Assembly: GCA_000231825.2 (NCBI GenBank)
Contig: JH720293.1
Span: 2,852,001-2,916,000 of the forward strand
Length of the DNA stretch: 64,000 nucleotides
Source of the DNA: Tetrahymena elliotti 4EA
Taxonomy: Eukaryota; Ciliophora; Oligohymenophorea; Hymenostomatida; Tetrahymenidae
Direction: 5' to 3'
Both the position numbers and the translations under genes were made by a program. The notes beneath the pieces were generated by a model that saw only the letters and a list, made by a program, of their open reading frames with translations, did no database searches and was not told where the DNA came from. Position 1 is the first letter of the stretch, and each line of letters starts with the position of its first letter. Shown here piece by piece: positions 51,916-64,000 of this stretch.

Positions 51916-53118
51916 ATGATTGATAATCCCACTTGTTTCTTAATTTAAATTATGTATTTATTGAGATTGTCATTATATCTAGTTTATTTTTTTTTTGAGT
52001 AAATTATTGTTGCTATTTAGACTTTTTTTATTTTCTGGTTATTATACTCCCATTAGTAAATTGCGAAAAGAAAAGCAAATCAATAAAAGAATTTTTTATT
52101 TTCCTCAAAATCCATTATTTTTTTATTGCAATCAAAAAAATTAGCCATAAAATTATGTAAATAGCCATATCTTTGGAAGATATTTCTTTTATCTTTCATA
52201 ATTATCAATAGCCTAATATAGATGATATTTCTCAATAAAAATTATTTCTATTAAGTATTTTCAAGCATGAATCAGCTTTTTGATAAAAATATAAGAATGC
52301 AAAATTTATATTTCACTTTAAACTATTAAAAATTGGAGAATCTTTACGTTTAGCTTAAACAGTATTTATCTCTTAACTTTACATTGTATTTGATTAAAAA
52401 GGGGGTTTGGATGATTTTTAATCTTATTTATTTAGATATTAATTAATTTTGTATTTAAAAGTGTATTTTTCTGATTTGGAAAAGAGTCATTCTATTAACA
52501 AGTTATGAATGTTTTAAAAAGTGTTTAATATCAATGAATTTTTATAGAAAAAACTTAGAGTTGCAATCTAAAATAAAGAATTGGGTAAGTGCTAGCTATT
52601 TATTTAAGGATAAATTCTGGTTTTGTTTGATAGAAAATTATTAAATAAATTGCGAATAAACAAATCTAGATAAATTTCTTCTAACTATGTAAGTTAGCTC
52701 TAAATTAACAGACTTCACTATTAATAAACATGAATATATTGTGAAATAATTTTATTAAATTTGTTAAATTGCATAGTTTTTATAAAATTGAAAATATAAA
52801 TACATTAAAGTTTTGTTAAGAAATTTGTTATTTTAAATAATTTATTTTTATATTTGTTACTGTTTTAATATTTTGTAAATTAGATCTATTTTTGATTTAT
52901 CTATAACTTTCTATTTTATAGATAGACCAAATAATTACTTTTTTCTATTATCATCAAGTTAAGCTGGTTTAACTTTTAATCAAATTCATTTTGTTTTTTT
53001 TTTACTATTTAGGCAGCCAAATTCAATGACTTATTGTTCATCTGATTAAAACTAACAATTCTGCCAATCTATTTTTGACTTAATTTTTGAAAAGGGAAAT
53101 ATAAATCTCTAAAGATTT
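51916..53118. other. Convergent intergenic region, about 1.2 kb
   Basis: AT-rich DNA between the 3' ends of the metalloprotease and the macro-domain gene. No coding frame or RNA was recognised. Confidence 0.45.
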
Positions 53119-54077
53119 TCAATACTCATAGCTGCTTCTAGAGGATGAATTTGAAGAATTAGAGTCAAGAGATACTCTATATTTTGGTGTTATGATTTAT
53201 TGTTACATTCTCTAGGATGATAGTACCTCTATATATCTTTTTTAAAAGCTTGAAAGAAGGTTTGTGAAAATATCAGTGATAGATTTATCAAGGTTAACAA
53301 AACGGATATGCTTGATCATTGTAGAATTATTTAAAATATATTCTATAATAGCATTGAAAATAATTTATGCACTTTTTTCTTTGGAAAATCCAACTATACT
53401 TCCTGAGCTCATTATTGGTATTGAAATGCTCTAATGCTAGTACATATCACATAATTTCAAGGAATTAATTATAGCAGAGCGAAGTTAAAATTCAGCTGCA
53501 TCACAATTTTAAAAAATTGCAGGACCTACTGCATGGATAATATTTTTACAGCTCAGATCACCAGAATAAGTGATGATGGCATTACCAGAATCAATTGAAC
53601 CTTAGTTTTAAATAATTTGATTGCACTCAGCGATGAGTTTCTTTCCTCCTTAATTATAAAATTATAAAAATTTAGATGGATAAATTTATATTTCATATAT
53701 GATTTAAAGTAATTTTTATTATTTTTTGCATTTGAAAAAAAAAATAAAAATCTCACAAATTCGATATTTGCTTTTGTCTGTATTCATAATTTACAAAAAT
53801 ATTTAATTTGTTTTTTAATGGGTAATTGATAAAATAAGATACCTTTATTAATTATTGCATGACTAATCCCAGTTGTACAAGATAACGATGAATTAGAAGG
53901 GTTTATTATAACTTCAGTATTTTCTGTGCTTATACAAGCATTAACAGCAGCAATTCTCAAATTCTGAAAAACAACAGCATAGCTTTCAGAATTTTTAAAA
54001 ATATTCTTCTAAGTAATATTCAAATTTTTAGGAATTTTTTCTTTTACAGAAGATGAAGAAAATAATAACTTCATCAT
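53119..54077 (-). CDS. Macro-domain protein (ADP-ribose binding family), 254 aa
   Basis: Exon 1 is 53843-54077 and exon 2 is 53119-53648, separated by a 194-nt intron in phase 1. It starts at the outer ATG 54077 and stops at TGA 53119. After about 35 residues the macro fold pattern appears: AAVNACISTENTEVIINPSN, then SSLSCTTGISHAIINKGGKK, then GNAIITYSGDLSCKNIIHAV with the closing GP. Later come QLRSAIINSLKLC and SISIPIMSSGSIVGFSKEKS, matching the second ADP-ribose loop (P-x-h-S-G-x-x-G). The usual glycine-rich loop GGGVDGAI is replaced by TTGISHAI, and the conserved AAN becomes PSN, so de-ADP-ribosylating activity may be altered. The C-terminus is a Ser-rich tail of about 25 residues (SLDSNSSNSSSRSS). 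A small stand-alone macro protein is most likely. Confidence 0.8.
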
Positions 54078-55660
54078 ATTTTTACTTTTCTTTCTTTTTT
54101 TTTACAGATTTTTTAATTTAATTTTATTTATACCTTATTAACTGAGCGATTTTTTCAATTAAATATATGAAGGCATTGAAATAAATAGAAAAAATAATAT
54201 ACTTATCACTTGAGCACATAAATTCTTTAATTAAATCTATTTTGCATCAATTTTTAATTTACTCAAAAAAGGTTTTGGGGAGAATAAAAATAAAATAAAA
54301 TTCAGATGAAAGTAGCTTTAATATTTTATAGTAGTTTAGTTTCTAGTAATTTAAAAAAAACTATTTGTGAGATTTAGCGATGAATATAAAGAAACAAAAT
54401 AAATTTGTTTTTATTCAAATCAGTCATTAAGAAATCAAATAATCACTAGACAGAAGGAAATAAAGGAGTTTTGATTTTCAATTTTGTATGCAAAAAATCT
54501 AAATAAATTATGAAAGAATTTCTCAATCCAAAATTAATTAATTTGTTTATACTATCTTCAAAATTGCTTAATAAATTTAATTTTCTTCTATTATGTTACT
54601 GAGTCTTTCTTATAATTTCTATTTAGTTATTCAGTATATGCCTTTGTAATATTCATGTTCCTTTTTATTTGTAAAACAAATCATATTTTTAGTTTACATA
54701 TTTTAAATCAATCAATCAAATACCTAAATTTTGCTAAGCATAATTTTGTAAACGTAATTTTGTAAGCCAATATATATCTCATGAAATCCGAATAGGAATT
54801 TTAAAGTGGAGCATTACAATTAGTATTTAAATGCTAGCTTAACATTTTTTTATTTGTTTACATACTTTTAAAATTTTATCTTTTTCCAATTGCCTTAGCT
54901 TTAAGAATTTTTAAAAAAACATGACTATTTTTTTAAGAAAAATAAATTTATTACTTTAAAATTTTTCTAGTTTTTGTAGATAAAAACTTTGTTTGTACAT
55001 AATTTAATTTATTTTTGTTCTTTTTTAAATAATTTATTATTAAAATAAAATAATATTTTTATAAACGCTAGGTTTAAATTAGTGAAATGAACGATATTGA
55101 TTCACAATTTAAGAAGAATCTAATGATTTTGCAATTCAAATAAAAATTATTTTTTCCTCAATCTTGTTGAATTTTTTACTTTAGTAATTTATTAATGACT
55201 AAAAAATAAAAAAAAAACCTTTAAACTTCATTTGATTCTAAAGCATACTTATATTTATTATTTTAATTAATGTTCTGTCTTATTGATTTTTTTAGTCATC
55301 TAGTTGATTGAGATCAAATTATGTATTGATAATATATTTTTGTATTTCAGTTAATTTATTTTTTTAATCTTATTAATTAGGGGTATTGAATTTAATAATC
55401 TAAAATAGAATTTTAAAATAATTTAAATAAAATGGCATCATTTTTACAAGAAAAATTATTTGAACTTTAATTCTAAAAAATAGGTAAAAATAATGATCGG
55501 TTTTAGTGATAATCATAATTGTAAAAAATAAAATCTTGGCATACATTTTGATTTAATTAATTTTTACTCTACAGAACAAAGAAAATTAAAAAATCAATAG
55601 TTTTAATCTTGAAGGAATTTAATTAATAAAAACAAGTAGAAATAACTTACTATTTATAAG
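54078..55660. promoter_or_regulatory. Divergent intergenic region, about 1.6 kb
   Basis: It lies between the macro-domain gene and the K+ channel. It is AT-rich. An ATG at 55432 opens MASFLQEKLFELQFQK and, across a plausible 90-nt intron ending near 55573, stops at TGA after about 30 residues. This could be an upstream ORF of the channel mRNA or an unrecognised 5' exon. Nothing else was seen. Confidence 0.4.
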
Positions 55661-58600
55661 ATGAGAAGGCAACCTTCATTAGAAGAGGGACCTAGTCAAA
55701 ACTAAACTCTAAATTCAGAATAACAGAATAAAATTAGTTTTTAGCTTGAAAAGAACTTGTTATAAAGTAGGTTATAGCATCTTGGAAATAGTTAATATAA
55801 TTTAAAAAATTCATCTAATCAAACTGATAGTCTTATACTTTCACAATTATAGAGCAATGCTTTAGATGTTTGCAATATAAAATCTCGAAATAATTCTAGC
55901 TCAAGTGACAATAACTATAATTTTCTATAACAAAACAGTAAAAATAAGACATAAGACATCAATGTCTTTGAGTAATAAGGCAAGGAATAGATTAATTTCT
56001 CTGAGGATTTTTTAACCAATCAAAGTAACATACTAAAGAGAATGTAGTTAAAAGTAAAAATGAAATAAATATTAAAATTTTTACCAAGCAGGATGCTAAA
56101 ATAGCTAAACTTCAATCATTTAAATTGGCTAGGAGATCCTACGACCTATGTAATAGAAGAAAATATAAAAAAAGAGGAGTTGTATGAAAATAAACAAGAA
56201 TTAATTAATCGCTTTCGCAAAAATAGAGCAAGAACTATTATCTTTAAGAAAGTAGAACCAAATTAAATTTTAAAATTTATTCTTAATGTCTTAAAAAAAA
56301 TTCCTATTTTTCATCCAGCAAACAAGTTTTGCCAAATATGGTATTTCATTTAATTGATAATTATTAACATTATCCTCATAATATTGCCAATGCAACTAGT
56401 GTTTTCTGTAGAATTTTACAATATAATTACCAATTTATTTACTTAGTTCATATTTATTTTGATGATTCTTGATCATTTTATCAAAATGAATATAGGATAT
56501 TTCTAAAAAGGAGAAGTTATTTTTTCAAGAAAAAAAATTATTAAAAAATACTTAATGGAACATATGCTAGATGGAATTATTGCTGATTTTTCTGTTCTGT
56601 CCTACTATTGGTTAGGAAATACATAACATTCTTGGGTTATGCTGCTCTATTTTTTTAAGCTAAGATCTCTATAATAGATAGAGAGGTAAATTTTAGAAAT
56701 TATAGAAATATCCCCTTTAAATATGAATTATATACTTCTTTTCAAGCTGATAAAAAACATATTAGTTGTATCACATTATTTTGCTTGTGTTTGGGTACAA
56801 ATTGCCTATTGGGAGAAATAATATCTTCATAAATGGAACTCAACTCCTATGACTTGGATGGATAAAGTTGATATACTTAAAAATGGAGGTTGGGGATCTT
56901 AGTATATAGCTGCTTATTATTTCTCTAGTGTAACAATGATTACTGTTGGATATGGTGATATATATGCAGTTAATGAAGTAGAAATGGTACTTTGTATCTT
57001 TACAATGATTATAGCCTGTGGTTTGTTTGCCTACAGCATTAACCAAATAGGTTTTATTTTTGAATAATTTGGAAAAGAACAAAAAGAAAAAGAAGGAAAT
57101 ATGTATATTATAAATAGATATATGAATTAAAATTAGATTTCATCACATTTTTAGTATTAAGTAAGATAGTATTTAGAATATTATTGGTCTTAAACTAAAG
57201 AAAACTATGAAAAACATGAGAAAGAAATTATTGGTTAGCTTTCAGAAGATTTAAGATTTTAAATGAAGCAAGAAGCAAATCGACTAGTTTTGAGGGATAC
57301 AAGTATATTTTCAAACAATTTTTCTTAAAGCTTTATAGTTCGTCTAGCATCTTTAATCAAAGAAATCACTCTTATTCCAGATTAAAAGATTATTTAATAA
57401 AATAATGATGACGATGATGGCTCAATATATTTTGTTAAAAAAGGATCTCTCAAAGTAATTTTAGAGTAAAATTTCATTTCTTAACATGGATAAGATGGCC
57501 TCAATTCAAGTCATAATTATCAAATACTAAATAAATAATATAATTAAAGTGTTAAGTAATCTGATAAAAATAATGAATACATTTCTCTAAAAGAAGGACA
57601 ATACTTTGGATAAGTAAGGTTTTTTACTGGTTCTCCAAGAAATGCAACCATAATTACAACTGATTTTACTAAACTACTAAGTATAAAAAGAGAAGATTTT
57701 TTAAATCTAATTAAATAGTTTCCCTAAGACTATGAGACTTTAATTTAAATTAATCATATCTATTATATGACTGGTTTATTGCAGAATTGTGGCATCAAGT
57801 GCTATTCTTGTTAAAGTATATATCATAGTGTAATATATTGTCCTCTTCTATAATACAAATGTGATAAATTCAAACTAATGCTTAGAAATAAACTTTAAGA
57901 ATCAGATTAATTAAGAGATCCTTGCTTTGTGAGAGAAAATTAGTATAAGAGTCATGCATTTTAATTTTTAAACATCAATTAGGTTTCTAAATTCGATTTC
58001 TTGGACTCTTTTTCTTTCAATGAATATTAAGATGATCATTATGGGAGTTAAGAGGAATCCAAAAAATAATTAAATCAAAAGGAGGATAATAAGTAATTTG
58101 AGAACCTTTTTCCAAGTATTTTATGGTAAGATAGTTAAGCTAATATAAAGTAAGAAAATTAAGACTTTCATAGAAGATCCATTTTAAATTAAAATTAAGA
58201 TTATCATGGTGTTATGATTCCTTTTAAATAAGGTGCCTAATAATATCCTAGTAAGTTAAAATACTCCAAATAGACAAGTATAGAAACATAAGAAATAACA
58301 TCTACTGAAGACATTAGAAAACGATAATAATCGTAAAAATATTGTTTTATTTTATTTATCTTAATTTTTATCAAATTATCTTAAAAATTATTTTTTAAAT
58401 TTCTCATTAAATTAAAGAAATTGAAAAATAATAAATGAATAATTTAAAATTCAAAAATAAGTTTTGAATTGAGAAGTTTTAAAGTATTTATTAAAATTAA
58501 TAAAAAAAAGTTTCTAGCAACAGTCAGATTTGGCTTCACCAAGAGAATTAGAAGATAACATTAAAAAACATAATGACAATATGATTAAGCAGAGTGATTA

Positions 58601-59828
58601 TCTCATGAAAAATTTATTTTAGAAAATCGATAATATGATAGATTTAAAAATATAAGGGTTTTAAAACTGTGTATAAGAATTACATAATACCTTATAATAA
58701 AATTAAGAATAAAAAAATTAATTCTAAGATTTAGCATAGGATATTAATAACATCAATTCATAAGAAAGAAATGTTAGAAGAAAGACATTCAGAAGGAGTA
58801 CAACAATAAAAAAAAGATAAGGGACATTTATTTTAAATAATAATATTAATAATAGCAATAATAATCAGAAAAATAACAGCTAAACTTTTATTTAGGATTA
58901 ATAAATTCAAACTAATGTTAACAGAAACTTAAATAATTGTATTCCATAATAAAATATAAATAATAACATTATAAAACTGAATTCAAATGGCTAAATAATT
59001 TTATAGGATTAACAATAAAATCCTAACTTAATTTATAGTTCAGGCTAAATTAGAAGTAATAGAAATATATAATAAATTCAAAAATAGAGTAATTATGAGA
59101 AGAAATTTATTGAGTTAAGTAAGTTTATTTAATAGTAATAGTAAAATTTTGTAAAAAATAGTTAGCAGCAATAACAAAATTAAATTTAAAACGAATTAGA
59201 GTTAGATGAGATAGAAAATAGTTTTGATTGTTTCTATATTTTTAAAAATTTTTTAGTGCATAATAACATTGATAGAGTTCTCAAAAAAGTAAATGATAAG
59301 TCTATTTAACTTTTGGATTATTATTAAAATTAAATAAAATTAAAAATTATTTTAAAGAAGAGAAAAAGATAATAATTAAAAATAAAAAAAAGTGTTTTAA
59401 ATTAACTCTAGAATTCTTATGGCACTCCAACAAGAATTAAGGAAAGATCTATTTACAGTTAAAAATCTCCTCATTTAGAACCTTATTCTTTGAATTCAAA
59501 TCGTGATAAATCTGAAACTTCTCAATATTAGCATGATATGTCTATAGCTTTAGAATAGCCAACCTGCATTTTACCTGATAGTAGCTAAAGATTTATACCA
59601 TATAATAAATAAATATTGACATATTAATTTTAAGATAAAAATATAAATTCTATTTCAGATATCATAAATGCAGCTAATTAAAATAGAACAATACAGGCTT
59701 AATTTGATTATAATGTTACTAGTAATTTAGAAAATGTTATTAGTAGTAGAGTGGACATTTTTCAATATATGAAATCACGTAACAGCTAATTAAACTCAGA
59801 CACATTATCATCTAACTTAGATGTATGA
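55661..59828 (+). CDS. Cyclic-nucleotide-binding-domain potassium channel with C-terminal CCHC knuckle (1288 aa)
   Basis: Exons 55661-58332, 58511-59288 and 59412-59828 have consistent phases. The N-terminus is Gln/Ser/Asn-rich. Six membrane spans follow: S1 near FIQLIIINIILIILPMQLVF, then S2 to S4 with few charges. S5 is near LIKNILVVSHYFACVWVQIA. The pore helix and selectivity filter read SSVTMITVGYGDI (TVGYG at 428-432), and S6 contains CIFTMIIACGLFAYSI. This is the K+-selective CNG/HCN/EAG layout. A C-linker leads to a CNBD (VKKGSLKVIL; LKEGQYFGQVRFFTGSPRNA). Residues 710-728 (CGIKCYSCQSIYHSVIYCP) hold Cys714, Cys717, His722 and Cys727, a CCHC zinc-knuckle pattern. The tail is long and Asn/Gln-rich with a short coiled coil. 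It probably sits in the plasma or ciliary membrane. Whether cyclic nucleotides truly gate it is not shown. Confidence 0.9.
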
Positions 59829-60471
59829 ATTTTTAAAATATCAATTAATTTATTTATAATTTTCTTATTAAAATTACTAAAATAATAATTTTAAATTTAA
59901 TATTGATCTAACAAATTGTTTTCAATTATATGTTTCTAATCAAATTAAAAATAAAATTTAGGATAAAATTAAAAAAAATATTTAATAAATTTTTTTTAAA
60001 TTGTTTGAAAGAATAAATCATTTTTGTGTTTTAATTTAAATTTAAAAGAAATAAATATATTCTATTTTTGCTTAATTTATTGAAAAAATTCATAGACACA
60101 AATTGTTTATTTAATAATTAAAAAAATAGTAAATAACGATTTAAATAAATGCATATCTTATATTTTTTTTAGAAGATTGACACTTTTATTAGCTAGACAA
60201 TTGATATAGGTTCATTATAATTGTTATGATTTTTTTACATTTCGCTGTGTCTGATTGAATACTTATTTTCTTTGAAAAGGGAAATTAAAAATAAATAAAG
60301 TTAAATTGCTTTATATTGGATATTAAATAAAATTAGTGAATAATTTGTTTATATCTTAGCCAAAAGAAGAAATAAGAGCTTAAAGATCATAATCAATTAT
60401 TAGATTGACATAATTCTACTCTAAAATATAAATTAAGATTAAATAGTAACAAAAATAGCATAATTTTAGAT
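59829..60471. promoter_or_regulatory. Intergenic region upstream of BRR2
   Basis: About 640 bp of AT-rich DNA between tandem plus-strand genes. No frame or motif was recognised. Confidence 0.45.
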
Positions 60472-63400
60472 ATGGTTGATCAGTAATAAACTTATGAGAT
60501 CTTCAATAGTGTAAAATTTTAGAATTTCAATCAATACATCTTTGATATATTCAAATTATGGCAGAATTGATTAAAGATTTTTCTAAATTAAAAAGGAAGC
60601 AAATGTAGTTATTTAAGGAGATAGATAAAGTAGAGGAGAGCCTACTGGTGAACCAGTTTCATTAGCAGGCCGTATTGATACTAGAATGGGTGAATATGCT
60701 GTAAGAGAAAATCCTAAAAAGATATTAGAAACGATGAAAAAGAATGAAGAATCAAAGATCAAAAAAAAGAAAGTGGACAATATAGTTTAACCGAAAAAGA
60801 AAACGAAAATAGTAAATTTTAAATAATTTAAAAAAATGAGATTTATTGTTTATATTAAAATCTTTTTTCAATTTTAATTAAAGAAAATAGAAAAGAAAGA
60901 CATTTTGAATGCAGAAATAGACCCTACTATATTATATAAGGTAATATTTTTATTAAAATATTCTTATTATTTTTAGATAAATAATTCCTTTATTCATTTT
61001 TTATCTTTAAATAATGTCAATAGCCTAAAACTAATGAAAATCGAATATTATATGAGAGTATCTTAAGTAAAGTTAACAGAATTTTAACAGATTAGCCAAG
61101 AGATGTTCTTATCAGTGTAACAGATAATATTCTTGCTACTTTAAAAAATGATAATTAGAGAGATAAGGAAAAGAAAAAAGAAATTGATTAGCTTATCTAA
61201 ACTGAAATACCTTAAGAAATTTTTGACTCTTTGCTTACTACTGCTATGCAAATAAATGACTATAATTCGGCCTATGAATAAAATGATTAAAAATATGGTA
61301 ATGATGAAGATCAAGATATGGGAATAGATGAAGAAGATGATGAAGATGACAATGATGATGATTAAATATAAGCTTAAGTATAAGATTAACAAGATATGGA
61401 TGAAGAAAGTGATGAAGATGATGATGGTTAAGATCAAAACTAATAAATTAAAGCTCTTAATGTATTTATTTATTTATTTTATTAGTTAGTCATATTTATA
61501 TTTAAACTAAACAAAAGGGAAACAATTAAGGTGGTTAAAACGAAAAGAATGATCCTAACAACATCGATGTTAGAGCTATTGATGCTTATTGGCTTTAGAC
61601 TAAATTGAATGATGTAATTTAACAAAATTTAATATCAAAATATAGAAATTTAATGTAAATTTATATTAATAGATATACAATGATCCCATATAAGCCTAGA
61701 AAAAAGATAAGGAAATCTTATCTGTACTTAATGAGCAAAACAATATCATTTGCTAAAGTTAATTGATTAAAATTTTAGGTTATGATTAGTTCGATTTAAT
61801 CTCTTTAGTTGAAAAGAATAGGTAAATAATTTTTCAAAGTTAAATTTAAAATTGAGCCATATATTTAAAAATAATTTAGACACAAAATTTACTATTGCAC
61901 TTTGCTTTAGAGAGCTGAAAAGCAATCAGAAAAAGATTAAATTATTGAATAGATGAGAAAAACTGAAGCAGGTGAAAAGGTCTGGGAATAGTTACAAAAT
62001 GTTGACAAAAAATATAAATCTGACCATTTAAATAAATATGATTCCAAAAACAAAATGACTAATCTTTAAGGAAAAGAAATTGATATTGAGGAACTCATCA
62101 CTGCAAACAAGATCACTGATGAAGTAATTAAATTTTTTACTTTTTCTATTGAACTAATTTTCTTTTTTATTTTTGAAGGAATTCAATAAAATTAGCAAGA
62201 AAATACTTGATTTGGAAAGTTTAGTTTTCTAAGAAGGATCACATTTTATGAGTACCTAACAATTTACTGCTCCTGAAAAAGCTACTAACTGCTCTTACAA
62301 AGGATATGAAGAAACAATTATTAATGCAACAAAAACTAAGGTAATTATTCAATAAAGGTCATTTAAATAATAACATTAATTAATAAATAGGTTAACGTAG
62401 AGTTGAAATAAGTAAACACACTACCTGAATGGGCTTAGAAACCATTTTCAGATCCTGAAGTTGACATCAAATAATTAAATCCTATTTAATCTACTGTATT
62501 TGACTGTGCTTTTAATAGAACTGAAAATATGTTAGTTTGTGCTCCTACAGGAGCTGGTAAAACAAATATTGCTTTACTTACCATGCTTAACATTATTGGA
62601 AAGTACATTGACCGTAAGGGACTTGTAAACTTAAATAAATTTAAAATTGTTTACTTGGCACCTATGAAAGCCTTGGTTGGAGAAATGGTTTTAACATTTA
62701 CTTAAAGATTGAGTAATTTTAATATTTTAATCAAAATAATTTACTTTTGACTCTTAAATAATTGATTTTTACATAAAAATATTTTTTTTATATTAGAATA
62801 TTATGGCATTACTGTTAGAGAACTTACTGGTGATAGCTAATTATCAAAAGAACAAATAGATTCTACTTAATTGATTATTGCTACTCCAGAAAAATGGGAT
62901 ATCATTACTAGAAAAGCAGGTGACAGAACTTATACTGAACTAGTTAGACTTTTGATTATTGATGAAATTCACTTGTTACATGATTAAAGAGGACCTGTCC
63001 TTGAAGCTTTAGTTGCAAGAACTATTCGAATGACAGAATAAACTTAGGTAAATTTTTAGATAACAAAAAAATTTTTATTGATTTGAAAATATTATGTAAA
63101 GGAAAATGTTAGAATAGTAGGTTTATCAGCTACACTTCCTAATTTTGCAGATGTTTAGAACTTTTTGAGAGTAAAACCTTTGAATAAGAAAGATAATACT
63201 GGTGGTATGTTCTTCTTTGATCATACTTTCCGTCCTGTTCCTCTTCAACAGTCTTTCATTGGTATCTCTGAAAAGAAGGCAGCAAAAAGAATGCTTTTGA
63301 CTAATGAAATTTTATATTAGAAAGTAGAGCAAAGAGCTTCTAAAGATTAACCCTTATTCATTTTTGTTCATTCTAGAAGAGACACTGTTAAAACAGCTAA

Positions 63401-64000
63401 CTTTTTACGTTAATAAGCTTATCAAATGAATGAATTAAATAAATTTGTTGAGTAAATTAAATAATTTCTATTAAATAATATATTCTAAAATTATTTTTTT
63501 AATTAAAGAGAAGGATCTAATGCTCAAGAAATTTTAAACAAAGCAGCTGAAAACATCTAAAATAAAGATTTAAAGGAAATGATTGTTTAAGGATTTGCAA
63601 TCCATCATGCTGGTTTGAGCAGAAACGATAGAGATATAGTTGAAAATTTGTTTTTCTAAAATCGTTATTAAAAGACAATCAAAGTTTTAGTTTGCACAGC
63701 AACTTTAGCTTGGGGTGTTAATATGCCTGCTTCTTGTGTCATCATTAAAGGTACATAGGTTTATTCTCCTGAACTTGGTAAATGGACTGAGTTGAGTCCC
63801 CAAGATATGATTTAAGTAAATATTTTGTTTTTTCTTTAATCATACTTTATAAGATTAAAGCTTAAAACTCAGTAATTTTAAAGTATTATTTTTAAATTAA
63901 AGATGGTAGGTAGAGCTGGTAGACCAGGTTTTGATGTTAGGGGAGAAAGTATTGTTATAACTTCTTTCTAAGAAAAAAATTATTATTTGAGTTTACTCAA
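60472..64000 (+). CDS. BRR2: U5 snRNP RNA helicase BRR2/SNRNP200, N-terminal part (cut by window end)
   Basis: BRR2 unwinds the U4/U6 duplex during spliceosome activation. The ATG at 60472 gives MVDQQQTYEIFNS. An intron (60511-60594) joins to [20 protein letters not shown] and then [14 protein letters not shown], which lines up with the human NSNLVLQADR...EPTGEVLSLVGK...RMGD block and so fixes the start. An Asp/Glu-rich stretch lies at 61290-61440. Helicase motifs of the first cassette are all seen: Walker A in [14 protein letters not shown] (about 62541), DEIH at 62961-62972, [11 protein letters not shown] near 63121, and [12 protein letters not shown] near 63365. [35 protein letters not shown] and [15 protein letters not shown] follow. 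There are many short A/T introns. The Sec63 domain, second cassette and stop lie beyond the window. Confidence 0.95.

Noticed and set aside
55432..55660. ATG at 55432 as the true channel start
   Set aside because: The frame meets a TGA before reaching 55661 unless an uncertain second intron is assumed; kept only as a possible upstream ORF.
61141..61437. 98-residue Ile/Phe-rich minus-strand frame
   Set aside because: It is the antisense of the Asp/Glu-rich tract of BRR2.

Overview
This window looks like macronuclear DNA of a ciliate close to Tetrahymena. It is very AT-rich. TAA and TAG occur in frame at conserved glutamine positions throughout the genes, while every gene ends in TGA, which is the ciliate nuclear code. 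Introns are mostly short (about 45-200 nt), GT...AG and nearly pure A/T. Intergenic DNA is AT-rich and featureless. Standard-code reading therefore breaks the real genes into fragments, so the genes below were read by hand with TAA/TAG = Gln and introns removed. There is one assembly gap (Ns, 39814-40209). No tRNA, rRNA, telomere, transposon or CRISPR array was seen.

Layout, 1-24 kb: a 3'-truncated NEDD8-activating enzyme E1 regulatory subunit (NAE1/APP-BP1, minus); an AGC-type protein kinase (plus); an unknown protein (minus); a long multi-exon unknown protein (plus); a 71-residue candidate tail-anchored protein (minus); an intronless 1744-residue TPR protein with Asn/Gln-rich linkers (minus); a coiled-coil Gln/Ser/Asn-rich protein (plus); an RS/His-rich protein with a UBA-like segment (plus); and a basic unknown protein (plus).

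Layout, 24-42 kb: a TORTIFOLIA1/SPIRAL2-like microtubule-associated protein with both end domains (minus); a very large cysteine-rich multi-pass membrane protein (minus); a tail-anchored unknown protein (minus); the gap; and an ABHD11-like alpha/beta hydrolase (plus).

Layout, 42-64 kb: a highly expressed-looking unknown protein; an unresolved coding-like segment; a mitochondrial alanine aminotransferase; a leishmanolysin-family (M8) surface metalloprotease with cysteine-rich repeats and a C-terminal membrane segment; a macro-domain protein (minus); a cyclic-nucleotide-binding-domain K+ channel; and the N-terminal part of the spliceosomal helicase BRR2/SNRNP200, cut by the window end.

The genes do not form an operon or an obvious functional cluster. 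They are an ordinary mixture of housekeeping genes (NAE1, BRR2, alanine aminotransferase) and ciliate-expanded families (Cys-rich surface proteins, M8 proteases, CNBD K+ channels, Q-rich proteins). The most notable items are the TORTIFOLIA-like protein, the small tail-anchored ORF, the macro protein with an altered glycine loop, the channel's CCHC knuckle, and the unresolved coding-like segment near 43 kb.
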